10,377 nt of DNA from the NCBI GenBank assembly GCA_030691435.1, contig JAUYEK010000445.1, positions 1 to 10,377 of the forward strand, given 5' to 3'. Below, in pieces: positions 1-7,067 of this stretch; within the stretch, counting starts at the first letter, position 1; the number at the start of each line of letters is the position of its first letter. Origin of the DNA: Sulfuricella sp. (GTDB lineage: Bacteria > Pseudomonadota > Gammaproteobacteria > Burkholderiales > Sulfuricellaceae). The notes under the pieces were generated by a model that was given only the letters and a program-made list of their open reading frames with translations, did not search any database and was not told where the DNA came from. The translations under genes and the position numbers were made by a program.

Positions 1-202
1 GATGACGGTGATTCTGGCCCTGCTGCCAGCAGCGCTGGGCTTGGGTGCCGGCGCCGAAACCAACGGCCCGCTGGCGGTAGCGGTGATCGGCGGCATGATC
101 ACCTCGACCCTGCTCACCCTGGTGGTGGTGCCGGCGGCATATTCGCTGGTCGAAAACGCGCTTGAGCGCTTTCGCGCGAAAGAGCATTTCAGTGCAGGGT
201 AA
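1..202 (+). CDS. RND efflux transporter permease, C-terminal fragment (partial)
   Basis: This is the last 66 codons of a gene that begins upstream of the window; the first full codon is at base 2 and the stop TAA is at 200-202. The peptide has the closing pattern of an RND inner-membrane pump: a hydrophobic segment with [12 protein letters not shown], a short loop, then [23 protein letters not shown], which is the last transmembrane helix, and a short charged cytoplasmic tail. RND permeases are proton-driven antiporters of roughly 1000 residues that work as trimers with a periplasmic adaptor and an outer-membrane channel. The G-AGAE and [14 protein letters not shown] pattern fits the HAE-like (hydrophobe/amphiphile) branch better than the heavy-metal branch, but the substrate cannot be read from this fragment. 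The family call is safe; the subfamily is an inference. Confidence 0.85.
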   Translation, partial: MTVILALLPAALGLGAGAETNGPLAVAVIGGMITSTLLTLVVVPAAYSLVENALERFRAKEHFSAG

Positions 203-301
203 CCTTCAGGTTGGCCGGAGCTAAAATGCATTGGCAGGCTATAAGCTGAGGCATCAGGTACACAACCCGAAGTAATCCGACCCGCCAAGGGCTTCAGTCA
301 T

Positions 302-379
302 GTAGGGTGGGCACGTTTTTTGTGCCCACGCGGAGAACCTCCGCTGAACGGGTGGGCACAAAAAACGTGCCCACCCTAC
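302..379. repeat. Palindromic intergenic repeat, family A copy 1 (REP/BIME-like)
   Basis: Two perfect 28-bp arms (302-329 and 352-379) are inverted around a 22-bp centre. Each arm begins GTAGGGTGGGCACG and also folds on itself: GTGGGCAC at 307-314 pairs with GTGCCCAC at 322-329 across a T-rich loop. The centre carries its own stem, GCGGAG (330-335) with CTCCGC (339-344). It can therefore form one long hairpin or three short ones. It lies between the RND gene and pit, where it may act as an RNA 3'-end barrier. A near-identical copy is at 3621-3698. The look is that of REP/BIME-type elements mobilised by Y1 (RAYT) transposases, which is inference; no such transposase is in the window. Confidence 0.85.
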
Positions 380-429
380 CTCCTGGATAATGGTAGGCTA
401 GCAGCGTTTACTCTTCCTTCCTGCTCAAC

Positions 430-1476
430 ATGGATATCGTTCTGATTCTAGCGGTCATAGCGGTGGTGATCGTGCTGATCTTCGATTACACCAACGGCTT
501 TCACGACGCCGCCAATATCGTCGCCACGGTAATTGCCTCGCGCGCCATGACACCAGCGCAAGCGGTGCTGATCGTCGGCTTCTTCGAGTTCCTCGGCCCG
601 CTGCTGGGCGGCACCGCAGTCGCCAACACCATCGGCAAGTTTATCGATCTTTCGGATTTGCAGGCCTCGGTATCGCTCACCATTATCGTGTGCGGCCTGA
701 TTGGTGCAATCGTCTGGAACCTGCTGACCTGGTGGCGCGGCATTCCATCCTCTTCCTCGCACGCGCTGGTGGGCGGGCTGGCAGGCGCGGTGGTGGTCGC
801 GGCCGGCGCAGGGCATGTTGCCTGGGGGTTCGGCGAACTTTTTCTGCACGGCCACTTCACCGGCGTGACCAAGGTGCTGCTGGCGCTGGTGCTGTCGCCG
901 CTGATCGGCTTCTGGGCCGGCTTTGCCCTGCACCGCATGATGCTATTCCTGTTACGGGGCGCCAGCCCGGCGATCAATCGCCATCTGCGCCAAGCCCAGT
1001 TTCTGACTGCTGCCGGGCTGGCCTTTTCCCACGGCGCCAACGATGCGCAAAAAAGCATGGGCATCCTCACCCTGGTGTTGCTGCTGGGCGGCTTCATCCA
1101 TGAATTCGCCGTGCCGTTCTGGGTAATGCTGGCCTGCGCCACGGCCATCACGCTGGGCGTCATGTCCGGCGGCTGGCGCATCGTGCGCACCCTGGGCTTC
1201 GCCATCTACAAGGTGCGCCCGCTGCATGCGCTGGATTCCCAGCTCACCTCGGCCGGGCTGATTTTCGCCGCCTCCCTCGTCGGCGCTCCGGTATCCACCA
1301 CCCATGTCGTCGCCACTTCGATCATGGGTATCGGCGCTTCGGAACGTCCCAAGGCGGTGCGCTGGGCGAAGGCGGAAGAGATTTCCATAACCTGGCTGAT
1401 CACCATTCCCGGCGCGGCAATAGTAGCGATCGCATGTTATTTCATAGTGCAGCTGACAATGAAATTGATAGGATAA
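430..1476 (+). CDS. pit: PiT-family low-affinity inorganic phosphate transporter
   Basis: An inner-membrane symporter of the PiT family (348 aa), which takes up phosphate, in bacteria largely as neutral metal-phosphate complexes, with protons or sodium. The two inverted family repeats are both visible. The N-terminal one has GFHDAAN at residues 23-29 and GIPSSSSHALVGG from about 104; the C-terminal one has SHGANDAQKSMG at 200-211 and GAPVSTTH at 285-292. Around ten hydrophobic segments cover the chain. It is at the short end for the family; E. coli PitA is about 500 aa because of a longer central loop. The ATG at 430 puts the first helix at the N-terminus as expected, although no good Shine-Dalgarno sequence precedes it. 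The DUF47 gene follows after 5 bases, so the two are almost certainly co-transcribed, the usual arrangement for short Pit proteins. I saw no convincing Pho box or promoter upstream. Metal or sulfate specificity is possible in this superfamily but less likely. Confidence 0.93.
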   Translation: MDIVLILAVIAVVIVLIFDYTNGFHDAANIVATVIASRAMTPAQAVLIVGFFEFLGPLLGGTAVANTIGKFIDLSDLQASVSLTIIVCGLIGAIVWNLLTWWRGIPSSSSHALVGGLAGAVVVAAGAGHVAWGFGELFLHGHFTGVTKVLLALVLSPLIGFWAGFALHRMMLFLLRGASPAINRHLRQAQFLTAAGLAFSHGANDAQKSMGILTLVLLLGGFIHEFAVPFWVMLACATAITLGVMSGGWRIVRTLGFAIYKVRPLHALDSQLTSAGLIFAASLVGAPVSTTHVVATSIMGIGASERPKAVRWAKAEEISITWLITIPGAAIVAIACYFIVQLTMKLIG

Positions 1477-1481
1477 ACATC

Positions 1482-2123
1482 ATGAGCGAACAATCCAGAT
1501 CCTTCTTCTCGGCCCTCTTCGACCGCGTGTTTCCGAAAATGCCCGACTTCTTCAATCTTCTGACCGAACAATGTCAGCAGGTCAGCCATTCAGTTGACGA
1601 TCTGGTCGAATTCATGGAAACCGGGGACGAAATCCTGGGGAAGCAAATCAAGCAGGACGAGCATGAAGCTGACCTCATCAAAATGCGCAACATCCATATT
1701 CTGAACGAGGCCTTTTCCACCCCGATCGACCGCGAGGACATCTACCGGGCAATCGCCGACCTCGACCGGATCGTGACCTACTGCAAAACCACCGTCAGCG
1801 AAATGGATGTGCTCGGGGTGACGCCAGACCGCTTCATAGTGGAAAAATCCAAGCTGCTTAAAGAAGGGGTAGACGCCCTTGTTGCGGGCTTTGGCAAGTT
1901 GGGGAGCAGTCCCCTGACGGCAGCGAACGATGCCGATAAGGCGCGCAAAGCGCAACGGCGGGTCGAAAAACTATACCGCATCGCCCTGGCCGAATTATTC
2001 AAAGGCGATGATTACATCAACATGTTCAAACGCCGCGAAATCTATCGCCACCTCTCCAACGCCGCCCACAACATGGCGCATTGCGCCAACACCTTGCACG
2101 ACATTGTAGTGAAGATCTGCTGA
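1482..2123 (+). CDS. DUF47 / PhoU-like putative Pit accessory protein
   Basis: A 213-aa soluble, highly helical protein of the DUF47 (TIGR00153, PhoU_div) family, thought to be a distant PhoU relative that modulates the neighbouring Pit transporter at the cytoplasmic membrane face. Visible family features are the N-terminal FFSALFDRVFPKMPDFF, the acidic DEHEAD at 59-64, FSTPIDREDIYRAIADLD from residue 78, and a second helical half with RRVEKLYRIALAEL and HLSNAAHNMAHCANTL. PhoU-type proteins bind metal clusters through acidic motifs of this sort. I chose the ATG at 1482: it has AGGA at 1470-1473 with 8-base spacing, overlapping the end of pit. An in-frame start at 1434 inside pit has no ribosome site and would add a tail not typical of the family. 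The stop is 17 bases from the stop of convergent mgtE, with no clear terminator between them. Confidence 0.9.
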   Translation: MSEQSRSFFSALFDRVFPKMPDFFNLLTEQCQQVSHSVDDLVEFMETGDEILGKQIKQDEHEADLIKMRNIHILNEAFSTPIDREDIYRAIADLDRIVTYCKTTVSEMDVLGVTPDRFIVEKSKLLKEGVDALVAGFGKLGSSPLTAANDADKARKAQRRVEKLYRIALAELFKGDDYINMFKRREIYRHLSNAAHNMAHCANTLHDIVVKIC

Positions 2124-2140
2124 TTCGGTGGGGTGTAGGG

Positions 2141-3583
2141 TTAAAGCAGGAATACCGTGGCCAGGCCGAGGAAAATAAAAAACCCCCCGCTGTCGGTCAC
2201 GGCGGTGATCATCACGCTCGAACCCACCGCCGGATCGCGCCCGAGCTTGTGCATGAGCATCGGGATCAGTACCCCCATCAGCGCCGCCAGCACGAGGTTG
2301 AGCATCATCGCGCCGGTCATCACCACACCCAGCGCAGCATTGCGGTAGAGGAGCCAGGCGACCAGGCCGATGATGCCGCCCCAGATCAGCCCGTTGACCA
2401 GGCTGACCCCGAGTTCCTTGAGGAACAGCTTGCGGATGCCGCTACCCCGAATCTGCCCCAGCGCCAGGGCGCGGACGATCATGGTAGTGGTCTGGTTGCC
2501 GGAATTGCCGCCGATTCCGGCGACGATCGGCATCAGCGCCGCCAGCGCCACGATCTTCTCGATAGATCCTTCGAATACGCCGATCACGCGCGAGGCGATG
2601 AACGCCGTCACCAGGTTGAGGGCCAGCCAGGTCCAGCGGTTCTGGATGCTTTTCCACACCGTGGCGAAGAGGTCTTCCTCTTCGCGCAAGCCGGCCATCG
2701 ACAGCTTTTCGCTGTCGGTCTCTTCGCGAATGAAGTCCATCACCACGTCCACCGTCAGGCGCCCCACCAGCTTGTTGTTCCTGTCCACCACCGGGGCGGA
2801 AACCAGATCATAGCGTTCGAACGCCGAAGCGGCTTCGCCGGCTTCGTCGTCGGGATGGAAGGTCACCGCATCCTCGGCCATCACCGCCGCCACGCTGGCC
2901 TCGGGATCATGGACCAGCAGCCGCTTGAGGGACAACACCCCTCTGAAGTTGTCGTTGCGGTCGACCACGAACAGTTTGTCGGTATGGCCCGGCAACTCAC
3001 CCAGCCGGCGCAGGTAGCGCAACACCACTTCCAAGCTGATATCGTCGCGGATGGAAACCATGTCGAAATCCATCAGCGAGCCGACCGTGTCCTCCGGGTA
3101 GGACATGGCCGACTGCAGGTGGGCGCGGTTCTGGCTGTCGAGCGATTCGAGCAGCTCCTGCATCACGTCGTGCGGCAGGTCGGGCGCGAGGTCGGCAATC
3201 TCGTCGGTATCGAGCTGCTCGGCGGCGGCGAGGAGTTCCTCGCTGTCCATGCTGGCGATCAGGGATTCCCGCACCGCATCGGAAACTTCCAGCAGGATGT
3301 CTCCGTCGCGCTCGACCTTGACCAGGTTCCAGACCAGCAGGCGCTGCTCCAGCGGCAAGGCTTCGAGGATGTAAGCAATATCGGCGGAGTGAAGCTCGTC
3401 GAGCTTTTTCTGCAATTCGGCCAGATGCTGCTTGTGCACCAGCGTCTCGACCAAATCATGGCGCGGCATGTCCTGTTTATGGACGAGCCCTTCCACCAGC
3501 TGATGCCTGCTCAGCAGCTCGATGACCTGCTGCAGCGTCTCTTGCAGACTTTCCTGGATCCTGGTTGTTTCAATTTCCGACAT
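2141..3583 (-). CDS. mgtE: MgtE-family magnesium transporter
   Basis: A homodimeric Mg2+ channel/transporter of the inner membrane, gated by cytoplasmic Mg2+ (480 aa). Domains in order are an N-terminal superhelical MgtE_N domain to about residue 165 (with ELHSADIAYILEALP), two CBS domains at about 170-290, a linking plug helix, and five membrane helices from about 318 to 480. Pore motifs are present: MPIVAGIGGNSGNQTTTMIV (351-370), and the C-terminal TAVTDSGGFF, whose Asp464 corresponds to the selectivity-filter aspartate of the family. The ATG at 3583 has AAGGGA 7 bases upstream; an in-frame start at 3679 would run through the palindromic repeat and is rejected. Residues 29-37 and 44-52 (LVEGLVHKQ and LVETLVHKQ) look like an old 15-residue tandem duplication; as I recall, similar N-termini occur in betaproteobacterial relatives. 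Divergent cations such as Co2+ may also be carried. Confidence 0.95.
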   Translation of the reverse strand: MSEIETTRIQESLQETLQQVIELLSRHQLVEGLVHKQDMPRHDLVETLVHKQHLAELQKKLDELHSADIAYILEALPLEQRLLVWNLVKVERDGDILLEVSDAVRESLIASMDSEELLAAAEQLDTDEIADLAPDLPHDVMQELLESLDSQNRAHLQSAMSYPEDTVGSLMDFDMVSIRDDISLEVVLRYLRRLGELPGHTDKLFVVDRNDNFRGVLSLKRLLVHDPEASVAAVMAEDAVTFHPDDEAGEAASAFERYDLVSAPVVDRNNKLVGRLTVDVVMDFIREETDSEKLSMAGLREEEDLFATVWKSIQNRWTWLALNLVTAFIASRVIGVFEGSIEKIVALAALMPIVAGIGGNSGNQTTTMIVRALALGQIRGSGIRKLFLKELGVSLVNGLIWGGIIGLVAWLLYRNAALGVVMTGAMMLNLVLAALMGVLIPMLMHKLGRDPAVGSSVMITAVTDSGGFFIFLGLATVFLL

Positions 3584-3620
3584 GCCGTTGTCCCTTTGGT
3601 GCTTGGCTATCAGCGAGCTC

Positions 3621-3698
3621 GTAGGGTGGGCACGCTTTTGTGCCCACGCGGAAATAATCTCCGCCCACCGCGTGGGCACAAAAGCGTGCCCACCCTAC
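3621..3698. repeat. Palindromic intergenic repeat, family A copy 2 (REP/BIME-like)
   Basis: Two perfect 31-bp arms (3621-3651 and 3668-3698) surround a 16-bp centre. The arms share GTAGGGTGGGCACG and GTGCCCACGCGG with copy 1; the T-run inside the arm is shorter (CTTTT instead of TTTTTT). A central stem GCGGA/TCCGC (3648-3652 with 3660-3664) is also kept. The arm difference is mirrored on both sides, so pairing has been preserved, as expected if the element moves or is copied as a hairpin. It lies in the mgtE leader, 38 bases upstream of the start codon. Confidence 0.87.
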
Positions 3699-3720
3699 CG
3701 ATCTATTTTGTGGGGCAAGG

Positions 3721-3742
3721 AAAAAGGGAGTACCGAAACTCC
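3721..3742 (-). terminator. Possible intrinsic terminator (attenuator) in the mgtE leader
   Basis: On the minus strand GGAGT (3742-3738) pairs with ACTCC (3731-3727) over a six-base loop and is followed by CTTTTTCC. The same GGAGT can instead pair with an identical ACTCC further upstream (3830-3826), and its first bases are shared with the preceding TCCTGCCG/CGGCAGGA hairpin. It could therefore act as a switch rather than a fixed stop. The stem is only 5 bp, so termination would be weak. Confidence 0.3.
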
Positions 3743-3916
3743 TGCCGGGATCGGCAGGATCACGCTTTAGCCCGTTTTTCCGCTGTTTTCCAGCGGAAAA
3801 ACCGTCAAGGCCGAAGCGCGTTGAGGGAGTAACCGCTAGAACAAAAAGTTTGCTGCGAAACTGCTACAACTATGACTGTCCAAGGTGATGGACCTTTTAA
3901 GTATGAAAACGCGTGA

Positions 3917-3946
3917 ATTTTAATCGCCACCGGCTACTTCTGTCAA
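3917..3946 (-). promoter_or_regulatory. Sigma-70-type promoter for mgtE
   Basis: On the minus strand TTGACA (3946-3941, a perfect -35) is followed after 18 bases by TAAAAT (3922-3917, five of six to the -10 consensus). The expected start point is near 3910. It is the strongest vegetative promoter match I found in the window and it points at mgtE. Confidence 0.6.
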
Positions 3947-4020
3947 TTTTGACACATCGAACTAACGGCCATGGCGAACAACCGCCCCGGATAGTGAACA
4001 GCGGTTCACCATGGCTGTTT

Positions 4021-4076
4021 CCCTCTCTCCTGGCTCTCTCCCAGAGGGAGAGAGGGACAAAGTCTCGCTTCGCGAG
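4021..4076. repeat. Hairpin repeat downstream of mtgA (family B half-element, possible terminator)
   Basis: CCCTCTCTCC (4021-4030) is inverted perfectly at 4047-4056 around a centre that contains a further CTCTCCC/GGGAG match. Beside it is a compact hairpin CTCGC-TTC-GCGAG region (4064-4076). Eight bases separate the second hairpin from the mtgA stop at 4084, so the pair may end the aroE-mtgA transcript. The CTCTCCC...GGGAGAG pattern resembles the larger element at 9737-9883, so this may be a partial copy of the same repeat family. Confidence 0.5.
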
Positions 4077-4083
4077 TTTTACG

Positions 4084-4782
4084 TTAAGGCGCCTGCACCT
4101 GGTTCATCCGCGCCAGGATAATGCCGGTTTTTCTTTCCAGGCCGCGTGCATTGCGGTGGCTGTCGTAATAGCGCGGATTGGGCACCATCGAAGCAAGCCT
4201 GGCAGACTGCTCGGCGGACAGAGCGGACGCGCTGGTCTTGTAGTAATGGCGCGCCGCCGCTTCGGCGCCGAACACGCCGTTGCCCCATTCGATGACATTG
4301 AGGTAGATCTCGAGAATACGGCGCTTGCTCATCATCTTTTCCAGCATCACGGTGATCACTGCCTCCTCGGCCTTGCGCCAGAATACCTTCCGGGAAGAGA
4401 GAAACAGGTTCTTGGCCAGCTGCTGGCTGATGGTGGAGCCGCCGGCGACGATCCTGCCTTTTTTCAGGTTCTTTTCGTAGGCCTTCTGGATGCCCTCCCA
4501 GTCGAAGCCTTCATGGTCGAGGAATTTGGAGTCTTCGGCGGCGATCAGGGCGCGCTTGAGATTGTTGGAGATGCGGTTGTAGGGCACCCACTGGTGGCGC
4601 AGCCCGGCGCTGGGGTTTTTATTTTGCAGAACTTCCAGCCGCTGCTCCATGAAGGCGCTGGTGGAGGGGTTGTGGTCGACCCACCACCAGATGTGGGCGA
4701 ATATCCACAGCTGGTAGATCAGCACCACGGCCACGAACAGGGCGATGCCGCGCCACAGCCAGCGCCACAGGAAACTCAGCAT
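4084..4782 (-). CDS. mtgA: Monofunctional biosynthetic peptidoglycan transglycosylase
   Basis: A GT51 glycosyltransferase (232 aa) that polymerises lipid II into glycan strands at the periplasmic face of the inner membrane; it lacks a transpeptidase domain. One membrane anchor lies at about residues 9-31 (IALFVAVVLIYQLWIF). Catalytic motifs in order are AAEDSKFLDHEGFDW (81-95, catalytic Glu83), GGSTISQQLAKNLFLS (114-129), and EKMMSKRRILEIYLN (148-162, second key Glu148), then WGNGVFGAEAAARHYY. The length matches the family. The ATG at 4782 is taken as start; an in-frame TTG at 4803 would add seven residues, and neither has a clear Shine-Dalgarno sequence. It follows aroE in the same direction with a 105-base gap that is filled by an inverted repeat. 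Confidence 0.95.
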   Translation of the reverse strand: MLSFLWRWLWRGIALFVAVVLIYQLWIFAHIWWWVDHNPSTSAFMEQRLEVLQNKNPSAGLRHQWVPYNRISNNLKRALIAAEDSKFLDHEGFDWEGIQKAYEKNLKKGRIVAGGSTISQQLAKNLFLSSRKVFWRKAEEAVITVMLEKMMSKRRILEIYLNVIEWGNGVFGAEAAARHYYKTSASALSAEQSARLASMVPNPRYYDSHRNARGLERKTGIILARMNQVQAP

Positions 4783-4796
4783 GTTCAGATCAGTTG

Positions 4797-4888
4797 GCCG
4801 CAAAAAGGCACAAAAATCACAAAATTTCTCATCGTTAATTCGACCGTTCTCATGTTTTACGTTTGTGCTTTCTGTGCTTTTTTGTGGC
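4797..4888. repeat. Imperfect inverted repeat between aroE and mtgA
   Basis: Two 27-base arms (4797-4823 and 4862-4888) are inverted with 23 of 27 positions pairing. Both are rich in CACAAAAA-type runs on one strand. The right arm reaches the first base of the aroE stop codon (4888-4890). Read on the minus strand it forms a stem directly after aroE, so it could end or process the aroE message before mtgA. The rest of the gap is AT-rich with no other signal. Confidence 0.65.
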
Positions 4889-5706
4889 TATAGCTGTTTA
4901 AGCTTGGCAATCACCGATGAGGTTTGCGGCCGCACGCCGCGCCACAGGAAGAAGGATTCCGCCGCCTGCTCGACCAGCATGCCGAGGCCGTCGGCCAGAT
5001 GCTCCGCGCCATGGGTTTGGGCGAATTGCAGAAACGGCGTCAGGCCCTTACCGTACATCATGTCGTAGGCCAGCGCCCCCGGCGCGAACACGCCCTGCGG
5101 CAAGGGAGGCAGCGCATCGCTCAGGCTGCTGGAAGTGGCATTGATCCCGATATCGAACAGGCTCCCCGCCAGCCGCGCATAATCGCCACCCTCGACCGGG
5201 CCATAAGCGGCGAAGCGCCGCTCGAGCTCGACAGCCTTTTCCGGTGTGCGGTTGGCAATGACCAGCCGCTCCGGTTTCTGCAGCAGCAAGGGCAGCAGCA
5301 CGCCGCGGGCCGCGCCGCCCGCGCCCATCAGCAGCACGCGCTTGCCCTCGAAGGGAATGCCCCGATTTTCCCGAATATCCCGCGTCAGTCCGGCGCCATC
5401 GGTGTTGTCACCGAGTATCGTGCCGTCCGGCTCGAACTTCAGGGTATTTACCGCTTCCGCCAGACGCGCGCGATCGGTCAGGCGGGTTGCCAGTTTCCAG
5501 GCTTCCTGCTTGAATGGCACTGTCACATTAAGCCCCTTGCCCCCTTCCGCCCGAAACTGCTTCACCGTGCCGGCAAAGTCATCCAGCGGCGCGAGAATTG
5601 CCGTGTATGCCATATCCTGGCCGGTCTGGCGCGCGAACTCGGCGTGTATCAGCGGAGACTTGCTGTGGGCGATAGGGTTGCCGACAACGGCGTAACGATC
5701 GGTCAT
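4888..5706 (-). CDS. aroE: Shikimate dehydrogenase
   Basis: An NADP-dependent shikimate 5-dehydrogenase (272 aa) that reduces 3-dehydroshikimate to shikimate in aromatic amino-acid synthesis in the cytoplasm. The substrate-binding domain shows VVGNPIAHSKSP (Ser15 and Ser17 bind shikimate), GLNVTVPFK (catalytic Lys66), VNTL with Asn87, and GDNTDGAG with Asp103. The Rossmann domain shows GAGGAARG (128-135) and the NADP-phosphate-binding ANRTPEKA (Asn152-Arg153-Thr154). LADGLGMLVEQAAESF near the end supplies the conserved Gln247. All key residues are present and the length is standard. The ATG at 5706 puts MTDRYAVVGNP at the usual N-terminus; its ribosome site is weak. Confidence 0.97.
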   Translation of the reverse strand: MTDRYAVVGNPIAHSKSPLIHAEFARQTGQDMAYTAILAPLDDFAGTVKQFRAEGGKGLNVTVPFKQEAWKLATRLTDRARLAEAVNTLKFEPDGTILGDNTDGAGLTRDIRENRGIPFEGKRVLLMGAGGAARGVLLPLLLQKPERLVIANRTPEKAVELERRFAAYGPVEGGDYARLAGSLFDIGINATSSSLSDALPPLPQGVFAPGALAYDMMYGKGLTPFLQFAQTHGAEHLADGLGMLVEQAAESFFLWRGVRPQTSSVIAKLKQL

Positions 5707-5795
5707 GAGTGTTTCACATTTTAACCTGGAAAAAGTGGATAACCACAGAGTATACGAAGAAAGGCCATGTTGAATCTTTATATGGACTCACTCAA

Positions 5796-5936
5796 TCAAA
5801 GTGAATACCGCAACAGCAACGATCCGACTAATGGTTTGATCATTTGCTTGCTGTTGAGCGTGTCGAGGAACTCGGCCAGTCCCGCTCGAATAGCAGAGTT
5901 AGGCCAGAAAACCTTGGTCTCCTGTTGTTCCGATCT
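5796..5936 (-). other. In-frame open stretch after the endonuclease tandem stops (possible remnant)
   Basis: The endonuclease gene ends with two consecutive TAG codons (5942-5940 and 5939-5937). The same frame then stays open for 46 codons to a TGA at 5798-5796. The peptide reads like real protein, for example WPNSAIRAGLAEFLDTLNSK followed by QMIKPLVGSLLL, but it has no start codon of its own except an internal ATG. It may be a lost C-terminal tail, the remains of an older gene at the insertion point, or chance. I do not recognise it. The remaining bases of the 233-base gap, 5707-5795, hold only the short aroE leader. Confidence 0.25.
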
Positions 5937-5939
5937 CTA

Positions 5940-7067
5940 CTATTCATCATTTGGCGCTGATCCATCATCTGAAAGCGTTGCGTCCTCAACCCGTGTTATA
6001 AAGCGTTCGTGATCCCCGATTTTGAACACGATATTACCTTCAATCATGCGTGCTTCAAGGTCGAGCAACCTAAGCCGTTTTCTCTCTGTGTCTCCATCCA
6101 TCTCGACTTCGAATGCAGAAATTTCAGAGATCGGTATCCGAACGTACCGCTCGATAAATGTCGCCATGATGCCGCCAGCCTCTTCTTCGAGATGTGCCCA
6201 TGCGTCATTCCCGATATACGCATGCCCACCCTTCGCCTCGAATTCAGCTTGTAAGTCGCGGAGTCTGGGATTCGGCGTGGGATCGAGGACAACAAGGACT
6301 GGTATTGCACCTGAATTAGCGCAGTCCTCTGCAAACTGAAGTTCTTCACCGAATCTGCCTTGCCCGCTTGCGGCAATGGTGACACGAAGCTTGAACTCGT
6401 AGGCGAGTGGTCTGCCGTCAGGTCTGATCTTCCAGCAATCGACTTGCCGCCCTTTGCTGTGATCGTCAGTGCGCTTCACCACTTTTGACCGGGCACTCAT
6501 TGGCTCACCACCGATGGCCGCAGCAAGAACCGGTTCAAAAAGATAACCGGTTTCCTGAGCAGACCGGTTATCAAGATCGTAGAAAAACTTTCGCCATGTA
6601 AGCCATGATGCGAGCGCTTCCGTATCAAGGCGGCCATATTCAACCAACGCGCGTGGCGATACTTGAACCATCGTCGGCATTGGCTGCGCAGAGAGAATCA
6701 TTGCGTACTTTCGTCGGCGCTTGTGTAGTTCTGAAAGACACCGTAGATAGGTCACGAAGTCCGGTATCTGCTTAATTCCAAGACGCATTAGTTCGATATG
6801 CTCGTACTCGTCGAGTTGAATAGGTTCTATGAACCAATCATCAGGAACTGAGTAGTAGTCATGATTCGGCGCGATCTTCACAGAAGTGCCTGGGCGCGCC
6901 TTGTCAAGCTGCGCAAGCCTACCGGTGTCGCGATAAACGACGCCGATCAGTTTCGCCAACTCGCTTGGGGTCATGACCACTGGAAGATTCGTAGCAGTTC
7001 CAAGTGTCATTACCTTTGTCAGAAGCTTGGATTCCTCAGCGTCGAGTTTCAGAGAGCAATTCTTCAT
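5940..7067 (-). CDS. Type II restriction endonuclease, probably ApaLI family (PD-(D/E)XK)
   Basis: A 375-aa protein without a signal peptide or membrane segments. A typical nuclease core is visible: a helix with Glu172 and Glu178 ([18 protein letters not shown]), then GRQVD with Asp210, 13 residues, and [16 protein letters not shown] carrying Glu224-Phe-Lys226, i.e. D-X13-E-X-K. A hydrophobic strand PVLVVLD follows at 256-262. The methyltransferase gene immediately upstream confirms a restriction role. The wording [20 protein letters not shown] and the [14 protein letters not shown] block match my memory of the ApaLI-like family (PF09499, G^TGCAC), but I could not check this. The ATG at 7067 overlaps the methyltransferase stop as ATGA, so translation is probably coupled and nuclease follows methylase. 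GC content in sampled lines is about 42-45%, against about 63% in the CDF gene. The gene appears intact. Recognition sequence is unproven. Confidence 0.82.
   Translation of the reverse strand: MKNCSLKLDAEESKLLTKVMTLGTATNLPVVMTPSELAKLIGVVYRDTGRLAQLDKARPGTSVKIAPNHDYYSVPDDWFIEPIQLDEYEHIELMRLGIKQIPDFVTYLRCLSELHKRRRKYAMILSAQPMPTMVQVSPRALVEYGRLDTEALASWLTWRKFFYDLDNRSAQETGYLFEPVLAAAIGGEPMSARSKVVKRTDDHSKGRQVDCWKIRPDGRPLAYEFKLRVTIAASGQGRFGEELQFAEDCANSGAIPVLVVLDPTPNPRLRDLQAEFEAKGGHAYIGNDAWAHLEEEAGGIMATFIERYVRIPISEISAFEVEMDGDTERKRLRLLDLEARMIEGNIVFKIGDHERFITRVEDATLSDDGSAPNDE

Larger units (their letters stand above)
3584..3911 (-). promoter_or_regulatory. Long structured 5' leader of mgtE
   Basis: If the promoter at 3917-3946 is used, the mgtE transcript has an untranslated leader of about 325 bases. 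Reading on the minus strand it holds, in order: a hairpin GTCCA/TGGAC (3893-3878) that overlaps an alternative pairing AAGGT/ACCTT; a long imperfect hairpin (3821-3762) whose core is a perfect 12-bp stem (3774-3785 with 3791-3802); a perfect 8-bp hairpin TCCTGCCG/CGGCAGGA (3759-3740); a terminator-like hairpin (3742-3727) followed by five T; then palindromic repeat copy 2; then the ribosome site. No M-box or other riboswitch that I know could be matched. A Mg2+-responsive or attenuating leader is plausible for an Mg2+ transporter but is inference; the hairpins themselves are read directly. Confidence 0.45.

Noticed and set aside
302..379. CRISPR or tandem-repeat array
   Set aside because: The repeats are single inverted pairs with no regularly spaced direct repeats and spacers anywhere in the window.
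2081..3832. A very long open frame on the plus strand opposite mgtE
   Set aside because: It mirrors the codon pattern of mgtE in GC-rich DNA, yields a His/Gln/Arg-rich peptide with no family features, and runs through the palindromic repeat; mgtE is certain on the other strand.
3699..3911. M-box, 4.5S RNA or tmRNA in the mgtE leader
   Set aside because: None of the conserved sequence blocks of these RNAs that I know could be found on either strand.
5767..6012. Small plus-strand open frame of 81 codons
   Set aside because: It overlaps the 3' end of the endonuclease gene, has no good ribosome site (only a weak AAAGG just before the ATG) and resembles no known protein.
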